Of a stretch of DNA of 64,000 bases, positions 22,519 to 33,900 are shown one piece after another. The stretch is taken from positions 109,342,726 to 109,406,725 of the forward strand of contig JASEVX010000001.1 of the NCBI GenBank assembly GCA_031761405.1. The letters are read 5' to 3'. The DNA comes from Serripes groenlandicus (taxonomy: Eukaryota; Mollusca; Bivalvia; Cardiida; Cardiidae). Numbering within the stretch: position 1 is the stretch's first letter; the number at the start of each line of letters is the position of its first letter. Below the pieces are notes generated by a model. The model searched no databases. It saw only the letters and a list, made by a program, of their open reading frames with translations, and was not told the origin of the DNA. A program made the translations under genes and the position numbers.

Positions 22519-22734
22519 CACTATTTCCCACTTAAAGCAAATTTGTAGCAGACATTTAAGCAAAAATAATCAACATCTCAGTAAAAGATAGTTAGATTTT
22601 TAAATAAAGTTGATAACATTGTGGCAAAAGGAGAAATTGCTCATTATGAATAATTTCTTATTTTGTCACAATGTTTTCAAAAGTCTGCTGCTGCATGTGC
22701 TCCAAATGGCCTCTTCAAGTGGAAAAGGGTTAAA
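22519..22734. mobile_element. TTAACCC-family element, diverged
   Basis: TATTTCCCACTTAAAGC..TTTGTAGCAGACATTT to AAGTCTGCTGCTGCATG..GGAAAAGGGTTAA with the centre GGCAAAAGGAGAAATTGCTC. Confidence 0.8.
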
Positions 22735-22989
22735 AGATCTCTGAAAACAACTTCTTATACATATAAGTGTGAAAAGAAAACCAACTGATTTATCAAGTTT
22801 GAAAATAAAATTTATTTTCTTCATTCAATCATTCCTAACCCAAGCAAATCTTTTCCAAGATAAAACGCAACTTTAAAAATACATACACATTCAAAAACCT
22901 TTCAAGCCATTACCCGACATGGCATAATTACAATCAACGGAATTAAAAGCATCATTGAAAACAGAAAATCAAGAAAACAATAATTAAAC

Positions 22990-23190
22990 TATAATTTCAG
23001 AATATGTAAGAACATGGTGAGAAAAGAGGAATTGCTCTTTCTTAGTAAATTTTTTCCCTTTTCAATGTTTTAAGAATCGAACATGGTGAGAAATGAGGAA
23101 TTGTTCTTTCTGAGTAAATTTTTTCCCTTTTCAATGTTTTAAGAATCGAACACAGCAATTGCGTATTTGGGAAAAGTCTTCTGAAGGTTA
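22990..23190. repeat. diverged TTAA-family piece with a tandem duplication
   Basis: GAACATGGTGAGAAAAGAGG to TTTTAAGAATC is repeated almost exactly in tandem (about 71 bp, near 23011-23080 and 23081-23150). Confidence 0.6.
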
Positions 23191-24285
23191 AAATTAATGT
23201 AGACACCTTCTCTTCTTAAGAAACCATGAACAACCCTTGTTTGGCTAATCATGGAAAAAGAGAACAGTTGTAAGAAACTATGTCCAATTATAAAATTGTG
23301 TTACAAGTATATACATTGTATTGTATTTTCTATAAAAATTATTAATATTCACATAAAGAATAACCAGTGTACAGGCAATCAAAACTGATTATGCATTGAA
23401 TGTGGGAATTGCATAATTATCCATTTATTTGAAACTTCCCCATATAAAGACAATATGTTTACAAGATAACAAAACAAATCAAAGTGCAAGGCAATGTTGC
23501 TATGCTTTTGGATAAAATAAAAACATGATTATCTGATAAAGTACTACTTCTGATCTATGGGTATTTATCATTTAAAAAACTCCATGCATTTATGATATTA
23601 TGTTAGCCAACTTTCAAAATCAATATCATTTTAACTCTATATTATTATGCCTCGCATATTTCCTTAAATTTAAACTGTTAGTCATCATACCGCACCATTT
23701 GTTCTTTCTTAATATGTATTACAAATTTTATGAACATATAGTGTAAGTCCAAAAAATATATATTCTTGCAGAAAGGTCATTATTATGTTGATATTTCAAG
23801 CATTAGCTTCATGCAAAATAATGCTAACAATTATCAATAATATAGTTAACATTGTTTTGCTTGAATGCTCAGATATTGAAACTAACTCATCCAATCGGGC
23901 TTTCTTATTTAAATATTACATATACACATCGTAACATGTACTTCCATCCTCCAGCCTAATTCAGTCTTACAAAAACATTTTTGCGGCAAAACTCACATAT
24001 CTTTCTGTCATTTATTTCCATCTGCACAGAATAACAAAAAGAAATTGTGTTGAATAATTAAATTATAATATAAATAATAATAACTACAAAAATATTAACT
24101 TATTTTATACCTAATTTCTACAGTGCCACTAATTGTTTCCACCCAGTGTTACTTTTAATAATTCAATCCTATATTGAGCAAAATATTTAATCAGTATCAG
24201 TATGCATCTGCAAACATTGAAGGGTAAGGCAAATCTGTGACCTAACCAGAGTCTTCACTGTCTGCTAAATGCAAAATCTATATGT
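23190..24285. other. AT-rich spacer, nothing recognised
   Basis: Long AT-rich stretch without repeats I can name, splice-bounded frames or homology. Confidence 0.45.
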
Positions 24286-24290
24286 TACTT

Positions 24291-25003
24291 AACCCTTTCC
24301 CACATACAACAATTCTGCAGCAGAAGACTTTGAAAACATATAAGCAACAAGAGCGCCAAATGTCACAAAATACGCCCATCCTGTATAGTGATAATTGTTA
24401 TTGAGCTGACCGAGATATTATGCCAATACATATTGTGACAAAAAGCGGTGATGATTGGACAAAGGCTTCTAAAGTTATTGAGCTGACAAGACCAATTTTG
24501 GATAATTTCTATAATTAAAGGGTGATAACTCTTGATTGACTAAAGCGATATGGCTAGTTATCCAACTTGTCCGAGATATTATCCCAAAAAACATTCTGAC
24601 ATTTGGTGATGATTGGACAAAGGCTTCTAAAGTTATTGAGCTGACAAGACCAATTTTGGGTAATTTATATAATTAAAGGGCGATAACTCTTGATTGACTA
24701 AAGCGATATGGCTAGTTATCAAACTTGTCCAAGATATTATCCCAATACACATTCGGATGATTGGACAAAGGCTTCTAAAGTTATTGAGCTGACAACATAC
24801 TCGACGCCGCCCGCCGCAGGTAAAACTATAATACGATCCGTTTTTTCAAAACGGGCGTATAAAAATGTAGCAAATCTCATAAATGAAGGTTTAACTATAG
24901 AATCGAGTTTAAACATTGTGGTAAAAGGTGAATTTGCTCACAATAGTTTCAAGTTGTCTGCTGCAGAGAAGTCAGAAAGCATTTAAATGTGGGAAAGGGT
25001 TAA
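24291..25003. mobile_element. TTAACCC element split by a nested tandem-core element
   Basis: Left half TTAACCCTTTCCCACATACA..AGACTTTGAAAACATATAAG (24291-24346). Right half ATGTAGCAAATCTC..TTGTCTGCTGCAGAG..GGGAAAGGGTTAA (24866-25003). Between them lies a short ATACGCCC-ended element (about 24347-24865; starts CAAGAGCGCCAAATGTCAC, ends AAAACGGGCGTATAAAA) with two to three tandem units. Confidence 0.85.
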
Positions 25004-25043
25004 GAAAAACAAGACTGTTTCAAGAAACATATCGGGGGCTTCC

Positions 25044-25097
25044 TGCAAAAGAGTTGTAACTACATCTTGTTCAAGATGTAGTTACAACTGTTTTGCA
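25044..25097. repeat. 26-bp-arm near-perfect palindrome
   Basis: Arms 25044-25069 and 25072-25097 (TGCAAAAGAGTTGTAACTAC then ATCTTG), one mismatch, 2-base spacer. A related hairpin is at 41558-41597. Confidence 0.85.
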
Positions 25098-25099
25098 TG

Positions 25100-26235
25100 A
25101 AACCATCGATATGTGCCCCCTGTTAATAACTAGTAAGCCAAAGCAATACGGGCATACATGAAATGGGAAATTACAGAAGTAATCCCCAAGTAGTCCCCCA
25201 CATTACAGGAATGATAGATAAAAACAATTCTGTAACACCAGAGGTTATTTTCATTTGCCTATGTGCTTCCTAACAACAAAAATTCAAGAGCCACTTTTTG
25301 TCCTATGCAGCTGATTTTTATGCACAACCATTGTTACTTCATCACCTTATTGGATAATTGAAGACGCAAGTACTTAATTCAGTGGTAAAATCCTTGGTTA
25401 TTAAAACAATCTACAACAACATTTTCAGCCACGTCAATTGCTTGACCATTTGACTTCTAGTACAAAAGAGGATTGTTGTCAACTACATAAGCAAAACTAA
25501 ATAGTTAAGCAGCATGTGTGTCCCATCTACTCTCAATTGTCATATCAAGAATGGAACTAGAATAAAACTAAAAAGACCGATGACAAAACACAAGATAAGG
25601 AGTAGTAAACTGGTCTTTTCCCCACAATATCTCTCTTATTACTGGGAACGCTTCTTTCGAGTATCCACAACAAAGGTTTGAGTGTCAAATAAGGAATTTA
25701 GAACATGAAAAATGCCCCTTATCTGGAGCTTTGTCTATGATGGAAGTACTTTGAGGTAGAGTCCTGTAAAAAATGCTTTTATGATAAAATGATAATAACT
25801 ATACAATGTCTTTGGTTGATTTATGGGAGACACATCATTATTATTATTATAGATAGTAAAGTCAAAGTTTTGAAACTGTTCAAAAGTTGTCTTGAAATAT
25901 TAGAGTAATAATTTCACTTTGCAGTACAATACACATCTAAATATTGATCTGTTATGCTTCATTTTTACTGGGTAGATATACCCAGTAAGCCCAATTTTGT
26001 ACATTATCAACTTTCAATTGACATTTTTTTCATCATTTACTTTCACAAGAGTTTTGAACTATTTATTACTTGTAATGGTTTCAACATTTCAAAATTTTGA
26101 TCTCCACCTGGAGTACAGCAGGCAAGTGATGCATGCACTATGACACTTTTGACAACATAGTTGAGAACATTTTCTCCTTTTCTGGAGTTTCTTCAGTCAC
26201 AAAGGTTATTTTGTACAACCCAAATTCTTTATTAT
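25100..26235. other. spacer, with an AGATAAGG-ended repeat
   Basis: 25585-25740 starts AAGATAAGGAGTAGTAAACT and ends GCCCCTTATCTGGAGCTT, with CGAGTATCCACAACAAAGG in the middle, and is related to the repeats at 34683-34850 and 57505-57680. The rest shows no gene; SKP2 ends further right at 27787. Confidence 0.5.
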
Positions 26236-26239
26236 TTTT

Positions 26240-26469
26240 CTAACTCTTTCCCTCATATAGACACTTTCTGACGCCTCTGCAGCAGATGGCTTTATGAAAA
26301 CATAGTGACAAAAGAAGAAGTTGCTCAAAACAAGCAATTTCTCCTTCTGACACAATGTTTTCCACTTTTAGTTGTAGGTTATCCATTCAATTTTAGAGAT
26401 TTTCTATTTGTTGACAAAATATGTTCAAAGTCATCTGCTGCAGAATTGTTGTATCAGGGAAAGGGTTAA
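26240..26469. mobile_element. TTAACCC miniature element, opposite orientation
   Basis: AACTCTTTCCCTCATATAGA..CCTCTGCAGCAGATG to TCATCTGCTGCAGAATTG..GGGAAAGGGTTAA. The two arms are the two distinguishable end types, swapped relative to the copy at 10624. Confidence 0.85.
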
Positions 26470-26492
26470 TCGGCTATGAGTAGCATATCAGG

Positions 26493-26703
26493 ATAACCCA
26501 TAACCCACAAGTCTGCAGCAGAAGACTTAGAAATCATCTTGACGAAACTATGGAACATTTCTATTGATAAACCAGTGTTGTTCTTGAATAGATGAAAGCA
26601 TTATAACAAAAGGGGAAAGTTCTCATCATGAACAACTTCTTCTTTTGTCACCATATTTTCAAAAGTTGTCTGCTGCAAATGCTTCTGCAGTTTGGAAAGG
26701 GTT
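26493..26703. mobile_element. TTAACCC-family element, diverged
   Basis: ATAACCCACAAGTCTGCAGC..GAAGACTTAGAAATC to AAAGTTGTCTGCTGCAAATG..GGAAAGGGTTGTGGG. It lies 23 bp after the previous copy. Confidence 0.78.
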
Positions 26704-26989
26704 GTGGGTTTAAACACAACAATCGCAGTAAATTAATGTTTAATATTGGAAATTTTACCTATTCTGTGAAAAAAACATAAATAAATTACTCATATGATTC
26801 AGAAAAGGGAAAACATAATAAATGTAATTTCAAATATTTGTATATGGAAATCAAAGATGGATACAATCTAAATTGTAGAATTGATTGGCATTGATATATT
26901 TTTTAAAACATAATGCTTGGACCACCGTGGAATACAAGTCACTGTTTTTTTTTAATTTTCAGACTTCGTGGCTAACAGTGTACACATAC

Positions 26990-27535
26990 AATTTGACCCT
27001 TTTTTTGACCGACCATGACACAGTTTTAACATAAACTAGACTTGATGTTCTGATGGATTTTCATGAAGATTAAATGACAATTGAGGCTTCATGAGTTTTC
27101 ACATAAGTTTTTAAACTTGATCTAGTGACCTAGTTGTTAACTCCCACTTGACCCAGTTTAGAGCTTGGAAGATATGATGGAGATGAATGTTTTGAGGAAC
27201 TTTCATGAAGATTGGATAAAAAATATGGCCTCTACAATGTTCATAAGGTAATTGAGATAAACCATTGATTTAAGGGAAATAACTTTAAGAAACTAAATTA
27301 GATTAATATCCATTTTCATATAATTTAAAACTAGAATGTGTAGAATTTACAAATTCAAGGAGGCATTACTTAATTGTTCCAAAATCAATCTTGGTGAAAC
27401 TTGTTGTCTGCCATTTCCATATGGTGGTTAACATTTTCATCTAGTTGTTTTTTATCTCAAAGCCATAGATGTGGCTCATGACAGATGGACAACGCCAAAC
27501 CAATATCCCCACACCTTCGGCAGGAGATAATAAGT
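26990..27535. repeat. decayed TTGATCTAGTGACC-type repeat
   Basis: CTTGATCTAGTGACCTAG, CACTTGACCCAGTTTAGAGC, GAACTTTCATGAAGATTGGA; ends GGACAACGCCAAACCAATAT then CTTCGGCAGGAGATAATAAG. Related by composition to the GTCACTAGGTCAAA elements, inverted. Confidence 0.55.
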
Positions 27536-27786
27536 CAATTCTATATTCTATATAAAAAAAAATTACACGGCATGATTCAGATTATGTTATAATTCATTTT
27601 TAAAATTAATTTCAAACAAGTGATTTTCGGATTAACAAACATAGATAAAAGATACTATCATTGGAATGGACCTCACCTGATCCTTTCGCATTATAATTGT
27701 CACATGAGGAAATAAGGTATTTGTTTAAGATTTCTGCATAAAAATAGTCATGATTGGTTTATAAAATAGGTAATATCAATAAACCA

Positions 27787-27982
27787 TCAGACAACATTAT
27801 CCCTGACCCGGACGCCCCAGATACTTGTCCTTCTGATGCCGGTTGTTGGACGCGCAATACTGGAGAATGGATACTGATTCACCTCGATTCTTGGCAAACT
27901 ACTTTTTAAAACTTCGAGAGCTTGATCACGGAGAATTCCAAATACATCAATGGCTAACAGCGATGGGAGTTGGTTCAATTCT
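27787..27982 (-). CDS. SKP2: SKP2 exon 11 (C-terminal tail, stop)
   Basis: 196 nt including the TGA at 27787-27789. Acceptor atttcaacag|AGAATTG. It encodes the last LRR (LLAIDVFGILRDQALEVL) and the tail SSIARPTTG..SIWGVRVRDNVV, matching TTIARPTIG..EIWGIKCR of human SKP2. It ends about ten residues earlier than the human protein. Confidence 0.95.
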
Positions 27983-30900
27983 CTGTTGAAATAAAAATAG
28001 TTTAGTTAAGATTTATAAATCTGAGTTTGTCATTTAGAAATAAAGAGTCTTATCCCTTTCCCGCTCATAAACATATTGACACATTAACAGCAGATGACTT
28101 TTGAAACATTGTTGCCAAAGGAGCAATTGCTTATAAAGCTACAATGTTTTTAACTGCATTTGTTAACAAATCTTTCATTTATATTTTTTTACATAGTTTT
28201 GCTTTGATGTTTTCAATGACCTCTGCTGCCTATTTATTGTATGTGGTAGAGGTTTAAAGTCCTTGTCTAGTATAAAGTCACACGAGTCATTTGAATAAAA
28301 ACCATTTTAGGACAATTGTGTAAAATTTAACTTGTTTTTCAATTTTGGCTCCCACTTATCAACAGTTTTCAAATATTGTTTCCTGTAGAGCAATTAATCC
28401 GTTCCGACACGTAGACACATTTGAAGCCTCTGCAGCTGACGTCTTTTGAAAACTTTGTGGCAAAAGATGAAATTGCTCTCAATGAGCAATTTTTCTTTAC
28501 CAGATTGTTTAAAAGACTTTTCAATAATTACACTTTCATCTTTCGAGATTTTCAAACAAAATTATAATTTTGTTCTGCCAAGATGTTTTCAAAGTCTGCT
28601 GCAGGTATCTTGTATTTTGGAAAGAGTTAAAAGAGTTATCTATATCAGGAAAGGGTATAAACTTCTATGCTGTTGGCTTACTTGCACCAGTTTAGCTTTG
28701 AATCATATAAATATGATAATATCGACAGTAAAATTGTTTAAAAAAAATAATTAGTTTCAAACTAGAAAATATTTCAGTTTTTCAGAGCTTTGATTTGTAT
28801 ACTAAAGAATTTAGTATTTTCTTCAATTATCTCATAAGTTATGCTTTTGTTAGAGTTAACTGCTTTGAAAATATTGAATTGAACTCATACTTTTCCCAGA
28901 AACTATGCAATTGTTTGTATGTCAAAATGACGGACCAGACCTTCTTTTAAACATTTTGGGACCAAGAAATAGGCCCTTTATTTGGGAAAATTAGCCATTA
29001 TTTTTTATTTGGGAATTAAAATAGGGTTAACATGACAAAATTGGGAATTCTGCATGATATTAACACCTTTTGCCATTGAGATTGAGTCAGAATATCTGAC
29101 CCTTGAGATGCCTAGAAAAAGGCCTGCTGACAAACCAGCATGATGATTCCAGTATAAAAAGCCGAGGACACTTAAACTATATGAGCCTGACCTAGTGCAA
29201 GAGTACAAGTTAGCATTTCTGAACAGTGTAGGTTCGAATCGGCCTGTACATCTGTTCATTCTTATCCAAATGTGCACACGTAACGTCGTTGACAGAAGCT
29301 TCTGAATAACTAACTGTGTAAGTAAGATGTGTATTAACCCTTTTCCTCATACAGACGCTTTCTGATGCCCCTGAAGCAGACGACTTTTGAAAACGTTGCG
29401 GCAAAAGACAAAATTGCTAATGATGAGCAGCAATTTCTCCTTTTGCCACAAAGTTTTCCACTTTTAGTCATTGGTTATGCCTTAAATTTTAGAGATTTTC
29501 CATTTTTGGGAAAATGCTTTTTTTTAACAAGTCACCATGGATATTGACTTAAAATGCACTTTGTACAATGAGAAGTATGGCATATTTCCCAGATGCAGAT
29601 GTCTTTTGATGCCTGTGCAGAAGATGATTTGAAATCATTTAATAAAATACTAGATTGTTACAATTTCTCAATTTCACAAAATGTTTTCAACTTGGTTTAT
29701 ACCTCCAACTTTGTATCAGTTAGACTTTTTCTTTTCAGATGTTTTCAAAAATGGTAAGTAACTAAAACGCTTCATCTGTCTGACAGTAAATTCCTTGAAA
29801 AATATCGTTTAGAGGGGTGTTTCAGAATTTTGTTAAATGTGAACTTAAATTAAATGTAGCAAATCTAACAATCAAATTACAGCCTTTTATCAAACTAAGA
29901 AAACAGGCATACCTCCTTCTCTGCTATATTTAAAACAGTTAAAGACTTTTGAAAACAGTGTGGTTAAAGCAGAAATTTCTCTAAATGAGATTTCATTTTA
30001 CAGTTTGATTGTATGGAGTTTTACGCACTTTCAACAATTTGTTAGTTATATTATAGCATTAAATATGTCAGTTACCAGTACTACTGGTCTATTTATTTGT
30101 TAGTTATATTATAGCATTAAATATGTCAGTTACCAGTACTACTCGTCTATTTATCCTGATCCCAGGGAGTCATATTTCTAGCCCCACAAACCTTTGGGCC
30201 AAGGAGGGTTAGCCATTACTTCCTTTTTTAAAGTCTTTGGCAGGACCAGACTGTCAATCGCAACTGCGACCTCCTGCACCCAAGGTGGACACTCTTCCAT
30301 TTAACCTCCAAGGCAGTCTCATTTTATAGACTTTCAATGTAATAACCTAGAATATTGAAGTATTTTGGTAAAAAGAGTTATAAAACTACTTACGGAATTG
30401 AAGCTGGCGTTAGGTTATAACATCTACTGAAGGCCAGATATTCTAAATAGTGTAAATTGTCAATAATGTGGGTAAGGCTTGCAGTAGTAAGTCCTGTAGC
30501 ATCACTCAAGTCTAACTCCATGAGATCTGGACAAGTTTTACACAACTGGAGCACCTCTGAAATATCAAACATTTATTTGCTATTCAATAATAAGTAATTA
30601 ACTTTTTGTTTAACCCCTTCCTACATACAAATTGTCCTACTTTGGAAACATACAAACAAAAACCTTGAATAGATATTTAAATGAAAGTAAAATTACTGAA
30701 TAGAGTTAAAAACATTGTGGCAAATGGACAAAACATTTGACAGGAGCAATTTCTCCATTTGCAAAATCTGAAAAAGTCGTCTGCTGCAATGGCGCCTGTA
30801 TGTGGGAAAGGATTAAAACATGACAGGGTGCATATTGTAACCCTTTCCCTCATATAGACGCTTTCTGACCCCTCTGCAGCAGACGACTTTTTGAAAACAT

Positions 30901-33900
30901 AGTGATATATCAAAGTCGTCTGCTGCAGAATTGTCGTATGAGGAAAAGGGTTAACCTTTTTTCCAGAAGAAAATGCATTGTGACTCGTCTGCATCTGACA
31001 ATCTTGAAAAGCATTGTCACAAAATTTGTTGCAAAGAACGGAATTTCACATAATGAGCAATTCTCCCTTTGCCAAATTGTTTTCACCTCTTTTGAAATAT
31101 TACATTTTCATCTATTTATTTTATTTATTTATGTTTTCAAAGGTGTCTGCTGAAAATTTGTTGTATGTGGGAAAAGTTCACTTGAACAGGATTCATCTTA
31201 TGAAGGCAAATTTAAAAGCAATTCAGGATATATGTTAAACAAGAAAATGTGTCCATGGAACACGGATGCCCCGGTTGTTAACTATATTTTAAAACGGACG
31301 GACGAACAGTTGGTCCAACCTCAAATTGATACAATTTTTTAAACAATGATACGTTGATTGTCATTTGTGTGAAGTTTTATAATGATAGGACATCAGGTTC
31401 ACTAAAATCTAACTTGACCAAAAACTTTAACCTGAGAATGGAATGGACGAACAGACAGATGAACAGTTGGTCCAACCTCAAATTGATACAATTTTTTAAA
31501 CAATGATATGTTGATTGTCATTTGTGTGAAGTTTCATAATGATAGGACATCAGGTTCACTAAAATCTAACTTGACCAAAAACTTTAACCTGAGCGGGACG
31601 GACGAACGGACGGACTAACAGACCGGAAAACTATATGCCCCTCATACCTCGTATGCCGGGGCATAAAAATGCTTCTTGGAAATAATTTACATAGTTTTGT
31701 AAGAGAATTTGATTTGACTGCAATACATAATGAGTTCCATGCAACCTGGTCAGTTTAAATTGATCCAGGCACTACAATGCTGCACACAAAAGGTATGAAA
31801 AATGGCAAACAAGGAAAATCCTAATAATGTTACAGTTAACCCTTTCCCACATACAACACTTCTGCAGCAGACGACTTTAAACATATTTTGTCAAAACATG
31901 ATTAAAAGTGGAAAACATTCGTGTCAAAAGGAGAAATCGCACGTTTTGTGCAATTTCTTCTTTTTTCACTATGTTTTCAAATAGCTGTCTGCTGCAGAGG
32001 CGTCAGAAATCGTCTATATGAGGTAAAGGGTTAAGCTGAAACAAGAGTGGCAAGCCATGCTTCACAAAATCTTTTGAAACCCTTCAGACAGGAAAGAAAG
32101 CTCATTTTTTAACTATTTCCTTCTTCGTTTATTCAACCAGTGATTGCATGAAAATTTGTCAGTCCAAAGGAATATTTGTCAGTCAGGACTGACGACTTTT
32201 GCGAAGACTAGCAGGCTGTTCTGGTTCTACCCTAATTGCAATGTTATGAATGCTGGTTTTAGTACAATATGACCTATTTAACATTACTCCAGAACTAGAA
32301 ATAATATGTTGGTTGCAATTTTTTTTATACACTTATGACTAGTATTCACAAGTCTTTTACTAAATCACGAAATTTCAAAAAGTCATTAAATCGGGTATAA
32401 ACATAATATTACAGGTGACCAATTTCTATTAACAATTACCTTGAATTAAATATACCCGGAAACAAGTCTCGAGCTTCCATTCTATCTAATCTCCCAATAA
32501 ATATTTGTTAAAATCAGCTGAGTATAAAGGGAACTAGAAAGGTTGTTTTTATGAAAAAACATATGTCTCCCCATTGCAGTTTGTCAATGACTATTAAAAT
32601 ATTGAACAAGGGGAGATAACTTTGCAACGAAGTAGCCCAGAGTTATAATTCTTGCAAGGTGCACAACTTCACATTGCCATCTATCTATATTCCAAGTTTC
32701 AATAAATTCCTTTAAGTACTTTCTTAGTTCTGCTCTGGAGAAAGTTTACACTATTAAAATATTGAACAAGGGGAGATAAATCATAATTATTGCAAGGTGC
32801 ACAACTTCACATTGCCATCTATCTAAATTCCAAGTTTCAATAAATTCCTTCAAGTAGTTTCTGAGTTCTGCTCTGGACAAAGTTTACACTATTAAAATAT
32901 TGAACAAGGGGGAGATAACTCATAATTATTGCAAGGTGCACAACTTCACATTGCCATCTATCTATGTTTCAAGTTTCAATAAATTCCTTCAAGTAGTTTC
33001 TGAGTTCTGCTCTGGACAAAGTTTACACTATTAAAATATTGAACAAGGGGGAGATAACTCATAATTATTGCAAGGTGCACAACTTCACATTGCCATCTAT
33101 ATATATTCCAAGTTTCAATAAATTCCTTCAAGTAGTTTCTGAGTTCTGCTCTGGACAAAGTTTTCACAATTAAAATATTGAACAAGGGGGAGATAACTCA
33201 TAATTATTGCAAGGTGCACAACTTCACATTGCCATCTATCTATGTTCCAAGTTTCAATAAATTCCTTCAAGTAGTTTCTGAGTTCTGCTCTGGACAAAGT
33301 TTACACTATTAAAATATTGAACAAGGGCAGATAACTTTGCAACAAAGTGGCCCAGAGTTATAATTCTTGCAAGGTGCACAACTTCACATTGCCATCTATC
33401 TATGTTCCAAGTTTCAATCAATTACTTCAAGTAGTTTCCGAGTTCTGCTCTGGACAAACAAAAGTTAAGAAGAAGAAGAAGAATAATAATAAGAAGAATA
33501 AGAATAACTACAAATACAGCATGTCCCCCCTTTCGGAGAAGGGGAGACATAATTATTGAGCTGAAATGGAAGTTTGAATCCAGTCGACCAACAACATAAA
33601 CTTAATTCGAAGCAGGCTAAAATTGCCTTTTGATAAGGGATAACTACTTACCATCATCTGAGATATTTTCTCTACAGCCACTGAGATTAAGTTTAACCAA
33701 GGAAGATGGTAGACAAAGACATAAATAAACTACACTGTGACGATGGAGGTGTGTCCAGGCAACATTTAAAGATTTTATTCTGAAATGATAAGACAAAAAA
33801 TGGGTCTTAAAATAATATTCTGAAACCCTCAAAATTTAGCATGTATTTTTAATACATGTTTATTTGCATATCAATTTCTATATTGGAAACTATGGTATAC

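Noticed and set aside
24708..24986. 92-codon plus ORF
   Set aside because: It spans the junction of the nested tandem-core element and its TTAA host, so it is composite repeat sequence.
32976..33297. Repeated minus ORFs ending in SRTQKLLEGIY
   Set aside because: They are frames of the 139-bp tandem unit of the element at 32563-33550.
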